Assembly: GCA_902786745.1 (NCBI GenBank)
Contig: CADADR010000001.1
Span: 496,001 to 560,000, forward strand
DNA: 64,000 nt
From: an uncultured Bacteroidia bacterium
GTDB taxonomy: Bacteria; Bacteroidota; Bacteroidia; Bacteroidales; F082
Reading direction: 5' to 3'
A program made the position numbers and the translations under genes. Below are positions 15,093-23,135 of the stretch, piece after piece. The notes beneath the pieces are model-generated. The model saw only the letters and a program-made list of their open reading frames with translations. It did no database searches and had not been told where the DNA came from. The stretch's first letter is position 1, and every line of letters starts with the position of its first letter.

Positions 15093-16820
15093 ATGGAAAC
15101 AAACGAAACAAACAATCAAACAACGAAAGTGTTAGACTTGTTCAATCGGGGCTGGAGACTGCATAAATCCAGAAGGTATCAGGAGGCTGTGAAATGTTAC
15201 CAAGAAGCAGCGGCATTGGGCTGTCCGGAGGCATTCTATTTTCTGGCTCTTTTGTACTACGAAGGGAAAGGGGTTGAAAAGAATCTTGAAGAGTCGGCCA
15301 AATGCTTCGAAGCCGTTGTTGGAATCGGTGGAAATTTCTGTGAAGAAGCCAAACTTCGTCTTGAAAGGCTTGCAGACATCGATTCAGGGAAAGGCATAGG
15401 TATCGTAGGGACCGATTTGGATAATTGGATTGTCGTGGGCGCGGGATTTGGCCCGCAAGATACGGAGGAATATAGGAAAATGTGGACATTGGCCGATCAA
15501 GGTGACCTGGAGGCGCAAAAGTATGTGGCGGATACGATATGGCTTCATATAGGTGAAAATGGCTGCCCAGATGGTGACGGCGAAACTATGTTGAGATACC
15601 TCCGCAACCTGGCTGATCACGGTGATGCATGGGCCCAATGCAAGATTGCCGAGACCTATATTAACGACACTATTGTCGGTGTCGGGATAGGGGATGTGGA
15701 TGATCAAGAGGGAATCAAATGGTACAGAAAAGCCGCTCAAAACGGTGATGCGGAGGCTCAATACTTGCTTTCCGATTTTCTGTATCGTGGGGCCCATGTC
15801 AAGCAAGACAAAGAAGAGGCGTTTTACTGGTGGATGCATTATATCGAAACCACCGATTATCTTGATAAATCCGACTTGGATATGATAGGTTATCCCTATA
15901 CATACGAAGACGGAAAGTGGTGGACCACCAAGGAGGCATTCAGGTTGTTCAAGAAATATGCAGAGCAAGGAGATTCTTATGCCCAGTATTGCCTTGGGTA
16001 CTTCTATTTTGATGGCGAATGTGTTAGAAAGAATCTTAACATAGCTGTCAAATGGTTTACCAAGGCAGCTGAGCAAGGCCATGAGGAAGCACAATTCAAG
16101 TTGGGTGAGCTGTATTATCAAGGTGATAAAGTTGAACAAAACAAAGAGGAAGCATTCAAGTGGTATAGGAAATCGGCAGAGCAAGGCCGTGCCCTTTCGC
16201 AGTATATGCTGGGTGAGTTTTACACTAAAGGAGAGGGCGTGGCGCAAAACGATCAAGAAGCGGTGAAATGGTATCGGAAATCGGCTCGGCAAACCGATAA
16301 AGATCCTTGGCGTATGATACCTAAAGACGCATGGCGTGCATGCAAAAGACTGGGATTGCGTTATCATGAAGGCAAGGGGGTGAAGCAAAGCGACGTGATA
16401 GCAGCCCGATGGTATGAGAAGGCAGGACGCATCCTTTTGACCCTCCCAGCTACAGGTGATGAATTGTGTGATATTGCAGAAAGTTATTTCTTCGGAGATG
16501 GGATTAGCCAAAACTATCAACAAGCCGTTAAATGGTATAAGAAAGCAGCGCAATTTGGGAATCTTTATGCGATGAGACAACTCGCTGAATTGTATGAACA
16601 GGGTGTGGTTGTAAAGCAGGACTATAAAGAAGCTTATAAGTGGTATGCCCAACTTGCTAGTCGAGGTGAAATCGACGCACATTACAAAACAGGTCTTTTC
16701 TATCTCGAAGGAAAGGGTGTGAAACAAAACAAAATAGAAGCCCTGACCCGAATTAGGAAAGCAGCATCGTTTGGCTCAAAAGAAGCCAAGGAAAAGCTAT
16801 TGGAGTTGGGTGAAAAATGA
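15093..16820 (+). CDS. Long Sel1-repeat protein
   Basis: A 575-residue protein with about a dozen Sel1-like repeats running almost end to end, such as AFYFLALLYYEGKGVEKN, AQYCLGYFYFDGECVRKN, AQFKLGELYYQGDKVEQN and AHYKTGLFYLEGKGVKQN. Start chosen at ATG 15093 (METNETNNQTTK); the frame is open further upstream but that part overlaps the previous Sel1 gene. No signal peptide, so probably a cytosolic scaffold. It probably arose from the same ancestor as its neighbour. It ends at a bulged-stem terminator, closing the accessory island. Confidence 0.88.
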   Translation: METNETNNQTTKVLDLFNRGWRLHKSRRYQEAVKCYQEAAALGCPEAFYFLALLYYEGKGVEKNLEESAKCFEAVVGIGGNFCEEAKLRLERLADIDSGKGIGIVGTDLDNWIVVGAGFGPQDTEEYRKMWTLADQGDLEAQKYVADTIWLHIGENGCPDGDGETMLRYLRNLADHGDAWAQCKIAETYINDTIVGVGIGDVDDQEGIKWYRKAAQNGDAEAQYLLSDFLYRGAHVKQDKEEAFYWWMHYIETTDYLDKSDLDMIGYPYTYEDGKWWTTKEAFRLFKKYAEQGDSYAQYCLGYFYFDGECVRKNLNIAVKWFTKAAEQGHEEAQFKLGELYYQGDKVEQNKEEAFKWYRKSAEQGRALSQYMLGEFYTKGEGVAQNDQEAVKWYRKSARQTDKDPWRMIPKDAWRACKRLGLRYHEGKGVKQSDVIAARWYEKAGRILLTLPATGDELCDIAESYFFGDGISQNYQQAVKWYKKAAQFGNLYAMRQLAELYEQGVVVKQDYKEAYKWYAQLASRGEIDAHYKTGLFYLEGKGVKQNKIEALTRIRKAASFGSKEAKEKLLELGEK

Positions 16821-16833
16821 GGGGCGGCATGAT

Positions 16834-16862
16834 GCCACAACCACGATCAGTTGGCTTTTTTT
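16834..16862 (+). terminator. Terminator after the Sel1 operon
   Basis: GCCA(C)AAC pairs with GTTGGC around a CACGATCA-type loop, with one bulged base, followed by seven T residues. Confidence 0.6.
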
Positions 16863-16889
16863 CTTGTCTTTTCATAATGGCATTTTTAT

Positions 16890-16897
16890 TATCTTTG
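16890..16897 (+). promoter_or_regulatory. TATCTTTG promoter box immediately before a start codon
   Basis: A perfect TAnnTTTG element followed by CCCC. It ends only 4 bases before the ATG at 16902, so the transcript would start at or near the initiation codon. Confidence 0.5.
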
Positions 16898-16901
16898 CCC
16901 C

Positions 16902-17459
16902 ATGCCAATCACCATCTCAAAACGTCTCAAAACCGCCGCCCAACTCACCCGGGGCCTTTTCTTGACCGACCCCAACCGGTCACCATGGGGCCGTGTGTGG
17001 CAACTGTTCTCCAGGTTCACTTGGGAGCTGCCGCAGACCCTTGTGGGGTGGCTGTATTCGGTGGGAAGGGCATTGGCGGGACAGATTGACCATGTCGATA
17101 CCCTGGGTGGCATCACCTTTGCGACGAAGTCGTCGTGTGCCTACCTCATGGGCGTGTCGTTAGGCACTTTCGTCGACCTGTGGACGGTGCCATGGATGCG
17201 TGGCGAAGGGGAGGGCTTTGTCCTCGCCAACCCAATTTGCCAACATGAGTTCGGCCATACCGCCGATAGCCGACACTTCGGTTGGTTCTATCTCCCTTTC
17301 ATCGGGTTGCCCAGCCTGCTGAGCACCCTCGGCAAAGGCGACCACAACGCGTTTTGGACCGAGATCCGTGCCAACCGCCATGCTAAACGGTATTTTTCGA
17401 AATATTATGCCATCGCTTGGGACGAGAAAGGATACCCTACCCAATCCAATCTTGCCTAA
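16902..17459 (+). CDS. HExxH-containing small protein (zincin-like)
   Basis: A 185-residue protein. H115-E-F-G-H119-T is an HExxH-type zinc-peptidase motif in the context CQHEFGHTADSRHFGWFYLPFIGLPS. A later WTEIRANRHAKRYF (about 149-162) could supply the third ligand glutamate. From memory, the same HEYGHT-x-QS...GLPSL pattern occurs at the ends of some Bacteroidota RHS-type proteins, so this may be a free-standing version. Helical hydrophobic stretches occur but there is no clear signal peptide. Substrate unknown. The start is uncertain because the -7 box nearly touches the ATG and no other in-frame ATG occurs before about residue 83. Confidence 0.65.
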   Translation: MPITISKRLKTAAQLTRGLFLTDPNRSPWGRVWQLFSRFTWELPQTLVGWLYSVGRALAGQIDHVDTLGGITFATKSSCAYLMGVSLGTFVDLWTVPWMRGEGEGFVLANPICQHEFGHTADSRHFGWFYLPFIGLPSLLSTLGKGDHNAFWTEIRANRHAKRYFSKYYAIAWDEKGYPTQSNLA

Positions 17460-17531
17460 TACTACTTTCTTGCTAACTCGCTTTTCTTTGCTTTTTTCAG
17501 TAAAGATTGGGGTTTGAATGCGTTTTTCTCC

Positions 17532-17539
17532 TATCTTTG
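17532..17539 (+). promoter_or_regulatory. TATCTTTG promoter of the hypB operon
   Basis: A perfect -7 box followed by C, 17 bases before the chosen hypB ATG, with TTTG at 17513-17516 as a possible, closely spaced -33 element. Confidence 0.65.
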
Positions 17540-17556
17540 CCGAAAATACCAAATTT

Positions 17557-18231
17557 ATGGACGAAGTTAGAGTTATCGAGATCAAGAAAAGTGTTTTTGA
17601 AGATAACGACAAAGATGCCGATGCTTTGCGTAAGGAGCTGAAAACGAAAGGCGTATTCCTCCTTAACTTGATGTCGGCTCCTGGAAGTGGGAAGACGACA
17701 ACCCTTATTCAAACCCTCAATCGCATCAAGGACAAGGTGCGTGTGGCTGTGATGGAGGCCGACATCGACAGCGACGTGGATGCCGTCAAGATCGTGGAAG
17801 CCACGGGTGTCCCGTCGATCCAACTTCATACTGGTGGCATGTGCCACCTCGATGCGGAGATGACTCGTCAAGGTCTCGACAACGTGGCTTTGAAAGAGGT
17901 GGATCTGGTCGTTCTCGAAAATGTGGGTAATCTTGTATGTCCCGCTGAATTTGACACAGGAGCCGTTCGCAATGCGATGATCCTCTCCGTTCCAGAGGGT
18001 GATGACAAACCGCTGAAATATCCTTTGATGTTCACGGTTTGTGACCTCGTTCTGATCAATAAGACGGATGTTATGCCCTACTTCGACTTCGACCTCGAAC
18101 GCTGCAAATCCTACATCCACCAGCGTAACCCCCAAGCCCAAGTCATCCCCATCTGCGCCAAGACAGGGGAGGGCGTGGATGCCTTCGTCCAATGGCTCCT
18201 CGCAGAGGTCAACGCTTGGAAAAACAACTGA
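17557..18231 (+). CDS. hypB: Hydrogenase nickel incorporation GTPase HypB
   Basis: A 224-residue SIMIBI-class GTPase that helps load nickel into hydrogenases or other nickel enzymes with HypA. The P-loop APGSGKTTT is at 41-49. TGGMCHLDAEM carries the conserved Cys-His of the G-domain metal site, and a later NKTD (LINKTDV) gives guanine specificity. The N-terminus lacks both the CxxCGC nickel motif and a histidine-rich stretch, so it is the short form. Start taken at ATG 17557, just downstream of a promoter box; a longer frame from 17518 would overlap that box. It heads a run with the oxidoreductase and hypA. No hydrogenase structural gene is in the window. Confidence 0.93.
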   Translation: MDEVRVIEIKKSVFEDNDKDADALRKELKTKGVFLLNLMSAPGSGKTTTLIQTLNRIKDKVRVAVMEADIDSDVDAVKIVEATGVPSIQLHTGGMCHLDAEMTRQGLDNVALKEVDLVVLENVGNLVCPAEFDTGAVRNAMILSVPEGDDKPLKYPLMFTVCDLVLINKTDVMPYFDFDLERCKSYIHQRNPQAQVIPICAKTGEGVDAFVQWLLAEVNAWKNN

Positions 18232-18274
18232 TAACTGAACAACTGCAAACTGACAACTCCAAACTGATAATATT
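18232..18274 (+). repeat. Intergenic AACTGA-type oligomer spacer
   Basis: The gap between hypB and the oxidoreductase consists of variants of AACTGA and ACAACT, including the 13-mer AACTGAACAACTG shared with the mrp-NFU gap. Confidence 0.6.
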
Positions 18275-21100
18275 ATGCCCGAAATGTCAACCAAATTTGT
18301 CCCCAAGCACAAAGGCGACAAAAACCCGAACCCGAAACTGTTGAAATTCGTCCGTCACGTCACGGACCGTATCCCTGGAAAAATCAAGATGGACACCGAT
18401 GCCCCAGAGTATTGGGGTCTCGCCTGCATCTTCGAGGACGAGATGGACGCTACCACCCGCGAGGCCTCGTTGGATTTGCTCTTGGATATGCTTCCTGGCA
18501 ACTTCTTCAAAGTGAGAGAGCATCACAGCTATGCCGAATTGCATGAGTTGAACGCCAAGAAGCACTATACCCCCGACGACAAGTCATTTGATGAACTTCT
18601 GGACAAGCTGGCCTATTTCGGCATGTTGGAGTACGACTACGGCGACAAATACACCAAGGAAGGACCGGTGGCCGGCACTTCGTTTGAACGCGATGCACGC
18701 ATCTACTGGGTGCCGATGTTTGTCCCAGGTTCAGCAGAATATACCAACATGAACGTGGAGCTGATGGACAAACACCCCGAACTGGCCATGTTTTTCGAAC
18801 GCATGACCTTCCTGCCTTTGGAAAAGGTTACCCCAATGGTGCCCATGGGCGGTAGCGGTATCGGCATGCACGTGATTCCCGTCGAAAAAGCCATCTCGAT
18901 GGAAAACGAGACTGCCGACATCGAGCATATCTCCTATTGGCTCAAGCGCTATGAAGGCCACCTGGCAGTGGGTATCTGCAGCTGCCGCTACGGACGCAAA
19001 AAACTCGATGAAGGTTGTGCCGACGACTACCGCGACTGGTGTATCGGTGTGGGCGACATGGCCGAATACCTTGCCGAGACGGGCCGCGGACACTTCATCA
19101 CCTACGACGAGGCGATTGCCATCTTGAAGAAAGCCGAAGACCACGGTTTCGTGCATCAAGTCACTAACATTGACGGTGAAGGAAAGATATTTGCCATTTG
19201 TAATTGTAACGTAAAGATATGTAATGCTTTACGTACATCACAGCTTTTCAACACCCCGAACATGTCGCGTAGTGCATACGTGGCTCATGTTGACCCGAAA
19301 AACTGTGTGGCTTGTGGTCGTTGCGTGGAATACTGCCCTGCTGGTGCTGTCCGTTTGGGACAGAAACTCTGCACCAAACACGGCGAGCAGACCTATCCCA
19401 AGCAGGAGTTACCAGATGCCAAGAAATGGGGGCCGCAAAAGTGGACGGAAGATTACCGCGACAAGAACCGCATCAACTGCTACCCAACGGGTACGGCACC
19501 GTGCAAGACCGCTTGTCCTGCCCATATCGCTGTACAAGGCTACCTCAAGAAAGCCGCCGAGGGCAAATATACCGAAGCCTTGGAGCTTATCAAACGCGAG
19601 AACCCCTTCCCTGCAGTCTGCGGACGCGTATGCAACCGCCGCTGCGAGGATGCCTGTACTCGTGGCACCATTGACCAGCCCATCGCCATCGACGCGGTGA
19701 AGAAGTTCATTGCCGAGCAAGACCTCAACGCTGAGACACGCTTTGTGCCAGAGGTGAATATCTGCTCGAACGTGCAGGAACAATGGGAGGAAAAGATTGC
19801 CATCATCGGCGGCGGCCCTGCAGGATTGAGCTGCGCCTATTATCTTGCCACTATGGGCTACAAGCCCACTGTGTTCGAGAAGAGCGAGGAGCCTGGCGGC
19901 ATGTTACGCTACGGCATTCCTTCCTACAAACTGGATAAAGACGTCATCAAGGCCGAAATCGACATCATGCGCGAGATCGGTGTGGAGATTCGTACGGGCG
20001 TAGAGGTCGGCAAGGACATCACCATAGAACAACTCCGCGAACAAGGCTACAAGGGCTTCTATGTGGCTATCGGCTGCCAAGGAGGCAAACTGCCCGGCAT
20101 TTCGGGTGAAACACTTCCCGGTACCATCACAGCCATCGACTTCCTTCACGACGCCAACTGCGGTAAGATGAAGGTCTCGGGCAACATAGTAGTCGTTGGC
20201 GGCGGCAATGTGGCCATCGATGCTGCCCGTGTGGCCAAGCGCAGTGGCGCCGAAACGGTGACAATGCTGTCGTTGGAGACCGAAGACATCATGCCAGCAT
20301 CGCTTGAAGAGCGCAAAGAAGCTCGCGAAGACGGCGTGGTCATCAACCCAGGTTGGGGACCGAAGGAAGTGCTTGGCGATGGCAGAGTCAGCGGCATTGT
20401 CTTCAAGAAATGCACCTCGGTCTATGATGCCGAACATCGTTTCAATCCACAATACGACGAAAATGAACTGATTACGTTGGATGCCGACATGGTTATCTTC
20501 GCCATTGGACAGACCGTCATTCTGAAAGATCTGCTCAAGGACACCAAGGTAGAGTTCTTCAGAGGCGTGTATCCCGTTGCCGACAAGCTGACGTATCAAA
20601 CAGCTGAAGAAGACATCTTCGTAGGCGGCGACGTCTTCACGGGTCCCAAGTTCGCCATTGATGCCATTGCTGCAGGCAAGGAGGCCGCAGAGAGTCTGCA
20701 CCGTTTTGTGCAACACGGACACATGACTATCGGTCGCAACCGCCGCGACTTCATTGAGTTGGACAAGGACGACATCCTCGTGGAATCATACGACAATAGT
20801 TCGCGTCAAGTGGAAGGCCATAAAGCCAACGAGAATCCTTTCAGCGAATATATGGTGACGCTCAGCGAAGAGCAGGTGCGTAAGGAGACGGCCCGCTGCC
20901 TCTCGTGCGGCGCATCGGTGGTCGATGAGAACCGCTGCATCGGCTGTGGCATCTGTACCACCAAGTGCGGCTTCGATGCCATACATCTCTTCCGCGACAA
21001 TCCCGATGCCAGCATCATGCGCACCTCAGAGGACAAGTTCGGTGGCATTCTACCCTACATGCTTAAACGCACGGGAAAAATCATCTTCGGTAAGAAATAA
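18275..21100 (+). CDS. Multi-cluster Fe-S/FAD NAD(P)-dependent oxidoreductase (GltD/NfnL-like core)
   Basis: A 941-residue cytosolic electron-transfer enzyme. The first ~330 residues hold cysteine-rich motifs (GICSCRYG, GCADDYRDWC, ICNCNVKIC) of a ferredoxin-reductase-like module I cannot name. A ferredoxin motif CVACGRCVEYCPAG follows near 350-363. Then comes a GltD-like part: CKTACPAHI and CGRVCNRRCEDAC clusters, FAD-binding IIGGGPAGLS near 510 and NAD(P)-binding VVGGGNVAIDAARVA near 650. The C-terminus adds CLSCG and CIGCGICTTKCG. The overall plan resembles the large subunit of electron-bifurcating transhydrogenase or glutamate synthase beta fused to extra clusters. It lies between hypB and hypA, so it may feed electrons to a nickel or membrane partner. 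The substrate is not deducible. Confidence 0.85.
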   Translation: MPEMSTKFVPKHKGDKNPNPKLLKFVRHVTDRIPGKIKMDTDAPEYWGLACIFEDEMDATTREASLDLLLDMLPGNFFKVREHHSYAELHELNAKKHYTPDDKSFDELLDKLAYFGMLEYDYGDKYTKEGPVAGTSFERDARIYWVPMFVPGSAEYTNMNVELMDKHPELAMFFERMTFLPLEKVTPMVPMGGSGIGMHVIPVEKAISMENETADIEHISYWLKRYEGHLAVGICSCRYGRKKLDEGCADDYRDWCIGVGDMAEYLAETGRGHFITYDEAIAILKKAEDHGFVHQVTNIDGEGKIFAICNCNVKICNALRTSQLFNTPNMSRSAYVAHVDPKNCVACGRCVEYCPAGAVRLGQKLCTKHGEQTYPKQELPDAKKWGPQKWTEDYRDKNRINCYPTGTAPCKTACPAHIAVQGYLKKAAEGKYTEALELIKRENPFPAVCGRVCNRRCEDACTRGTIDQPIAIDAVKKFIAEQDLNAETRFVPEVNICSNVQEQWEEKIAIIGGGPAGLSCAYYLATMGYKPTVFEKSEEPGGMLRYGIPSYKLDKDVIKAEIDIMREIGVEIRTGVEVGKDITIEQLREQGYKGFYVAIGCQGGKLPGISGETLPGTITAIDFLHDANCGKMKVSGNIVVVGGGNVAIDAARVAKRSGAETVTMLSLETEDIMPASLEERKEAREDGVVINPGWGPKEVLGDGRVSGIVFKKCTSVYDAEHRFNPQYDENELITLDADMVIFAIGQTVILKDLLKDTKVEFFRGVYPVADKLTYQTAEEDIFVGGDVFTGPKFAIDAIAAGKEAAESLHRFVQHGHMTIGRNRRDFIELDKDDILVESYDNSSRQVEGHKANENPFSEYMVTLSEEQVRKETARCLSCGASVVDENRCIGCGICTTKCGFDAIHLFRDNPDASIMRTSEDKFGGILPYMLKRTGKIIFGKK

Positions 21101-21137
21101 TTATCAATTATCAACTATCAATTCTCAATTATCAACA
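21101..21137 (+). repeat. Intergenic TATCAATTATCAA-type oligomer spacer
   Basis: Tandem variants of AATTATCAACT fill the gap between the oxidoreductase and hypA. The composition resembles the spacers at 1027 and 18232 but the unit differs. Confidence 0.55.
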
Positions 21138-21479
21138 GTGCACGAACTCGGAGTCGTATTTTATATTATCAAGGACGTCAAAGCAGTGGCGGAGGAGAAT
21201 CACGTGGAGCATGTCTCCAGCGTGGTGATGGACATCGGCGAGGTATCGACTGTGGTTCCGCATCTGCTCACCGACTGCTGGCGCTGGGCCGCCGACAAGG
21301 AGGACATCCTTCGGGGCTGTGAGATGAAAGTCAACACCATCCCTGCGGTTACGCTTTGCGGCGACTGCAACAAGGAATACGAAACGGTCAAGTTCGGCAA
21401 GACATGTCCTTACTGTAACAGCAAAAACACTTGGCTGTTGCGAGGCAACGAAGTGGAAATCAATAGTATCATTGTTTAG
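21138..21479 (+). CDS. hypA: Hydrogenase nickel metallochaperone HypA (GTG start)
   Basis: A 113-residue nickel chaperone that works with HypB. From the GTG at 21138 it begins (M)HELGVVFYIIK. The family binds Ni through the N-terminal Met-His-Glu, which fixes this start; the frame is open far upstream but that part overlaps the oxidoreductase gene. A zinc site is formed by CGDC and CPYC near residues 74-95 (LCGDCNKEY ... KTCPYC). The middle (VVMDIGEVSTVVPHLL) is standard. It follows the oxidoreductase closely and leads to two membrane protein genes. Confidence 0.92.
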   Translation: MHELGVVFYIIKDVKAVAEENHVEHVSSVVMDIGEVSTVVPHLLTDCWRWAADKEDILRGCEMKVNTIPAVTLCGDCNKEYETVKFGKTCPYCNSKNTWLLRGNEVEINSIIV

Positions 21480-21505
21480 TCATTAATCATAAAATCTTAA
21501 TAATC

Positions 21506-21862
21506 ATGTCGTGTTTTATCGTCCCTTTAACGCAAGCCATCGCTACTAGCGCTTACCGCAAAACGCATAAGAATTCCATCGAAAGTGCGGAAGCATCGGT
21601 GCTCAAACGCAACCTGCCCGCTTTGGAAAAGATGCTTTGGGGTGGCTCGGTGATGCTCATCGTGGATCATATTATCAATGGAGAGGTCACATGGCGCTAT
21701 CCTTTCTTCACCGCTTTGGAGGAAGCGGGAGGCCTTCAGGTAATGCTTCGTGAGATGCTTACTGTAGGCCTGCCCATGTCGATCGTTCTGACGGCAGTAT
21801 GGGTGGGCTATGCCATCTTGAAAGAGCGTAAGAATAGAATTACCGTAACAAATGTTAAATAA
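21506..21862 (+). CDS. Small membrane protein of the hyp operon
   Basis: A 118-residue protein with two hydrophobic segments (about 43-60 LWGGSVMLIVDHI, and 84-104 VGLPMSIVLTAVWVGYAIL) separated by a polar region. The N-terminus MSCFIVPLTQAIATSAYRKTH is conserved-looking but not a signal peptide. Function unknown. It lies 26 bases after hypA and 17 bases before the DUF5692-like gene, so it probably partners that membrane protein. Confidence 0.7.
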   Translation: MSCFIVPLTQAIATSAYRKTHKNSIESAEASVLKRNLPALEKMLWGGSVMLIVDHIINGEVTWRYPFFTALEEAGGLQVMLREMLTVGLPMSIVLTAVWVGYAILKERKNRITVTNVK

Positions 21863-21879
21863 TTAAAAATCATTGCACT

Positions 21880-22983
21880 ATGTTTTTCCAAGTGTATGGG
21901 GCTAATGCCCTGTCTCAGTGGGGAATGATGCTCGTTGTCCTCGCTGGTCTTATCTTACTGAACGAGTTTGCCCGTCGCACCAAGTTCGGCGGCATCTTTA
22001 CATTTTTGGTCGTTCCCGTTGCTTTGACGGCCTACTTCCTCGCCATTTGGCTTGGAGTCCGTAGCGGTGCACAGTGGGCGTTGGAAAACCAGACCCATGT
22101 CTATATGCAAGGCTGGTTCCATTATGCCAAGCTTTATGCAGCCACAGCTGGGTGTATCGGCTTTATGATGATTAAGTACAAATGGGGCATCGGTGCCAAG
22201 CATTGGTTCAAGCCTTTCCCGTTCATCATCGTGGCCATCAACATCCTGATTGCCTGCGTTTCCGACTTCGAGAGCGCCGTGATGGGATGGAACAAGTGGT
22301 GGCTTACCTCCGAAGGCGTTTGGCAATACGGAGGCTGGCACAATGTCTTTAATGGTGTTGCCGGTTTGTTCAACATCTTCTGTATGACCGCTTGGTGGAA
22401 TGTGTATGGTTCCAAGGACAAGAAAGACATGATTTGGGCCGATATGACCTGGGTCTACATCGTCATCTACGACATCTGGAACTTTGCCTACACCTACAAC
22501 TGCCTGCCTACGCACAGCTGGTACTGCGGTATCGCCCTGCTGCTGGCTCCTACGGTGGCTGCTCTGCTGTGGAACCGTGGTGGCTGGATCCAGAACCGTG
22601 CCAACACCTTGGCCATCTGGTGCATGTTCGCACAGGTGTTCCCGCTCTTCCAGGAGACCTTCAAAGACGGTCGCCAGTGGTTCAGCTGGGCTACGCTTCC
22701 CGTTCTCTATCCTGAAGGTGTCACCACCATTGAGAAGTTGTACGCTGCTGGCGGACAAGCTGCCGTTGACGGCGTTGTGGGCACCACAGTTGATCCTTCC
22801 ATCGTGGCGGCCAATCCTACCATGATGATGGTGATCAGCACACTCGCTCTGATAGTGAACATCGTGGCTCTTTGCTACATCATCTCGGTTTCCAAGAAAC
22901 GTCACATCAACCCGTACAAGGAAGACGTCTTTGTCAACCAGAAGTACTACAAAGACGCCATGGCTCGTGCCGATGTCGATTGA
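21880..22983 (+). CDS. DUF5692-like polytopic membrane protein
   Basis: A 367-residue inner-membrane protein with about eight or nine hydrophobic helices. The sequence is very rich in tryptophan and tyrosine (GWHNVFNGVAGLFNIFC, YIVIYDIWNFAYTYNC, WFSWATLPVLYPEG), matching DUF5692 as I remember it; that assignment should be checked. No metal or heme motif of a known family is certain. The C-terminus after the last helix is basic and cytosolic (KKRHINPYKED). It is the last gene of the hypB-oxidoreductase-hypA run and ends at a strong terminator. It might use electrons from the oxidoreductase, but this is inference from order alone. Confidence 0.75.
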   Translation: MFFQVYGANALSQWGMMLVVLAGLILLNEFARRTKFGGIFTFLVVPVALTAYFLAIWLGVRSGAQWALENQTHVYMQGWFHYAKLYAATAGCIGFMMIKYKWGIGAKHWFKPFPFIIVAINILIACVSDFESAVMGWNKWWLTSEGVWQYGGWHNVFNGVAGLFNIFCMTAWWNVYGSKDKKDMIWADMTWVYIVIYDIWNFAYTYNCLPTHSWYCGIALLLAPTVAALLWNRGGWIQNRANTLAIWCMFAQVFPLFQETFKDGRQWFSWATLPVLYPEGVTTIEKLYAAGGQAAVDGVVGTTVDPSIVAANPTMMMVISTLALIVNIVALCYIISVSKKRHINPYKEDVFVNQKYYKDAMARADVD

Positions 22984-23005
22984 TTCAGAATCTTTATTAA
23001 GGCAT

Positions 23006-23035
23006 AAAAGTCCGCAGACAACTGCGGACTTTTTT
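23006..23035 (+). terminator. Strong terminator after the hyp operon
   Basis: AGTCCGCAG, loop ACAA, CTGCGGACT, then six T residues, with further A-T pairing at the base. Confidence 0.92.
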
Positions 23036-23091
23036 GTTTGCATCATAATACAATTTGTTTTCTATAATTATGCTTTGATTGATTAATTCCG

Positions 23092-23099
23092 TATCTTTG
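23092..23099 (+). promoter_or_regulatory. TATCTTTG promoter of the acyltransferase fusion gene
   Basis: A perfect -7 box followed by C, 36 bases before the ATG at 23136. Confidence 0.65.
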
Positions 23100-23135
23100 C
23101 CGTTTGAAACCTAAAACTCGACGGGCTCGATAACC

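Noticed and set aside
15384..16727. 447-codon open frame on the minus strand
   Set aside because: It lies fully antisense to the Sel1-repeat gene and its hydrophobic, repeated text mirrors the repeat codons of that gene.
6262..16862. Direct repeats (att sites) at the island edges
   Set aside because: No matching direct repeat was seen by eye at the two ends and no integrase is present, so integration by a phage or ICE is not supported.
20925..21137. Upstream extension of hypA by 71 codons
   Set aside because: It overlaps the oxidoreductase gene and would bury the Met-His-Glu nickel site; the GTG at 21138 is the better start.
21955..23046. 363-codon open frame on the minus strand
   Set aside because: Antisense to the DUF5692-like membrane gene, with no recognisable domain and a histidine/valine bias typical of shadow frames; it also reads across the terminator.
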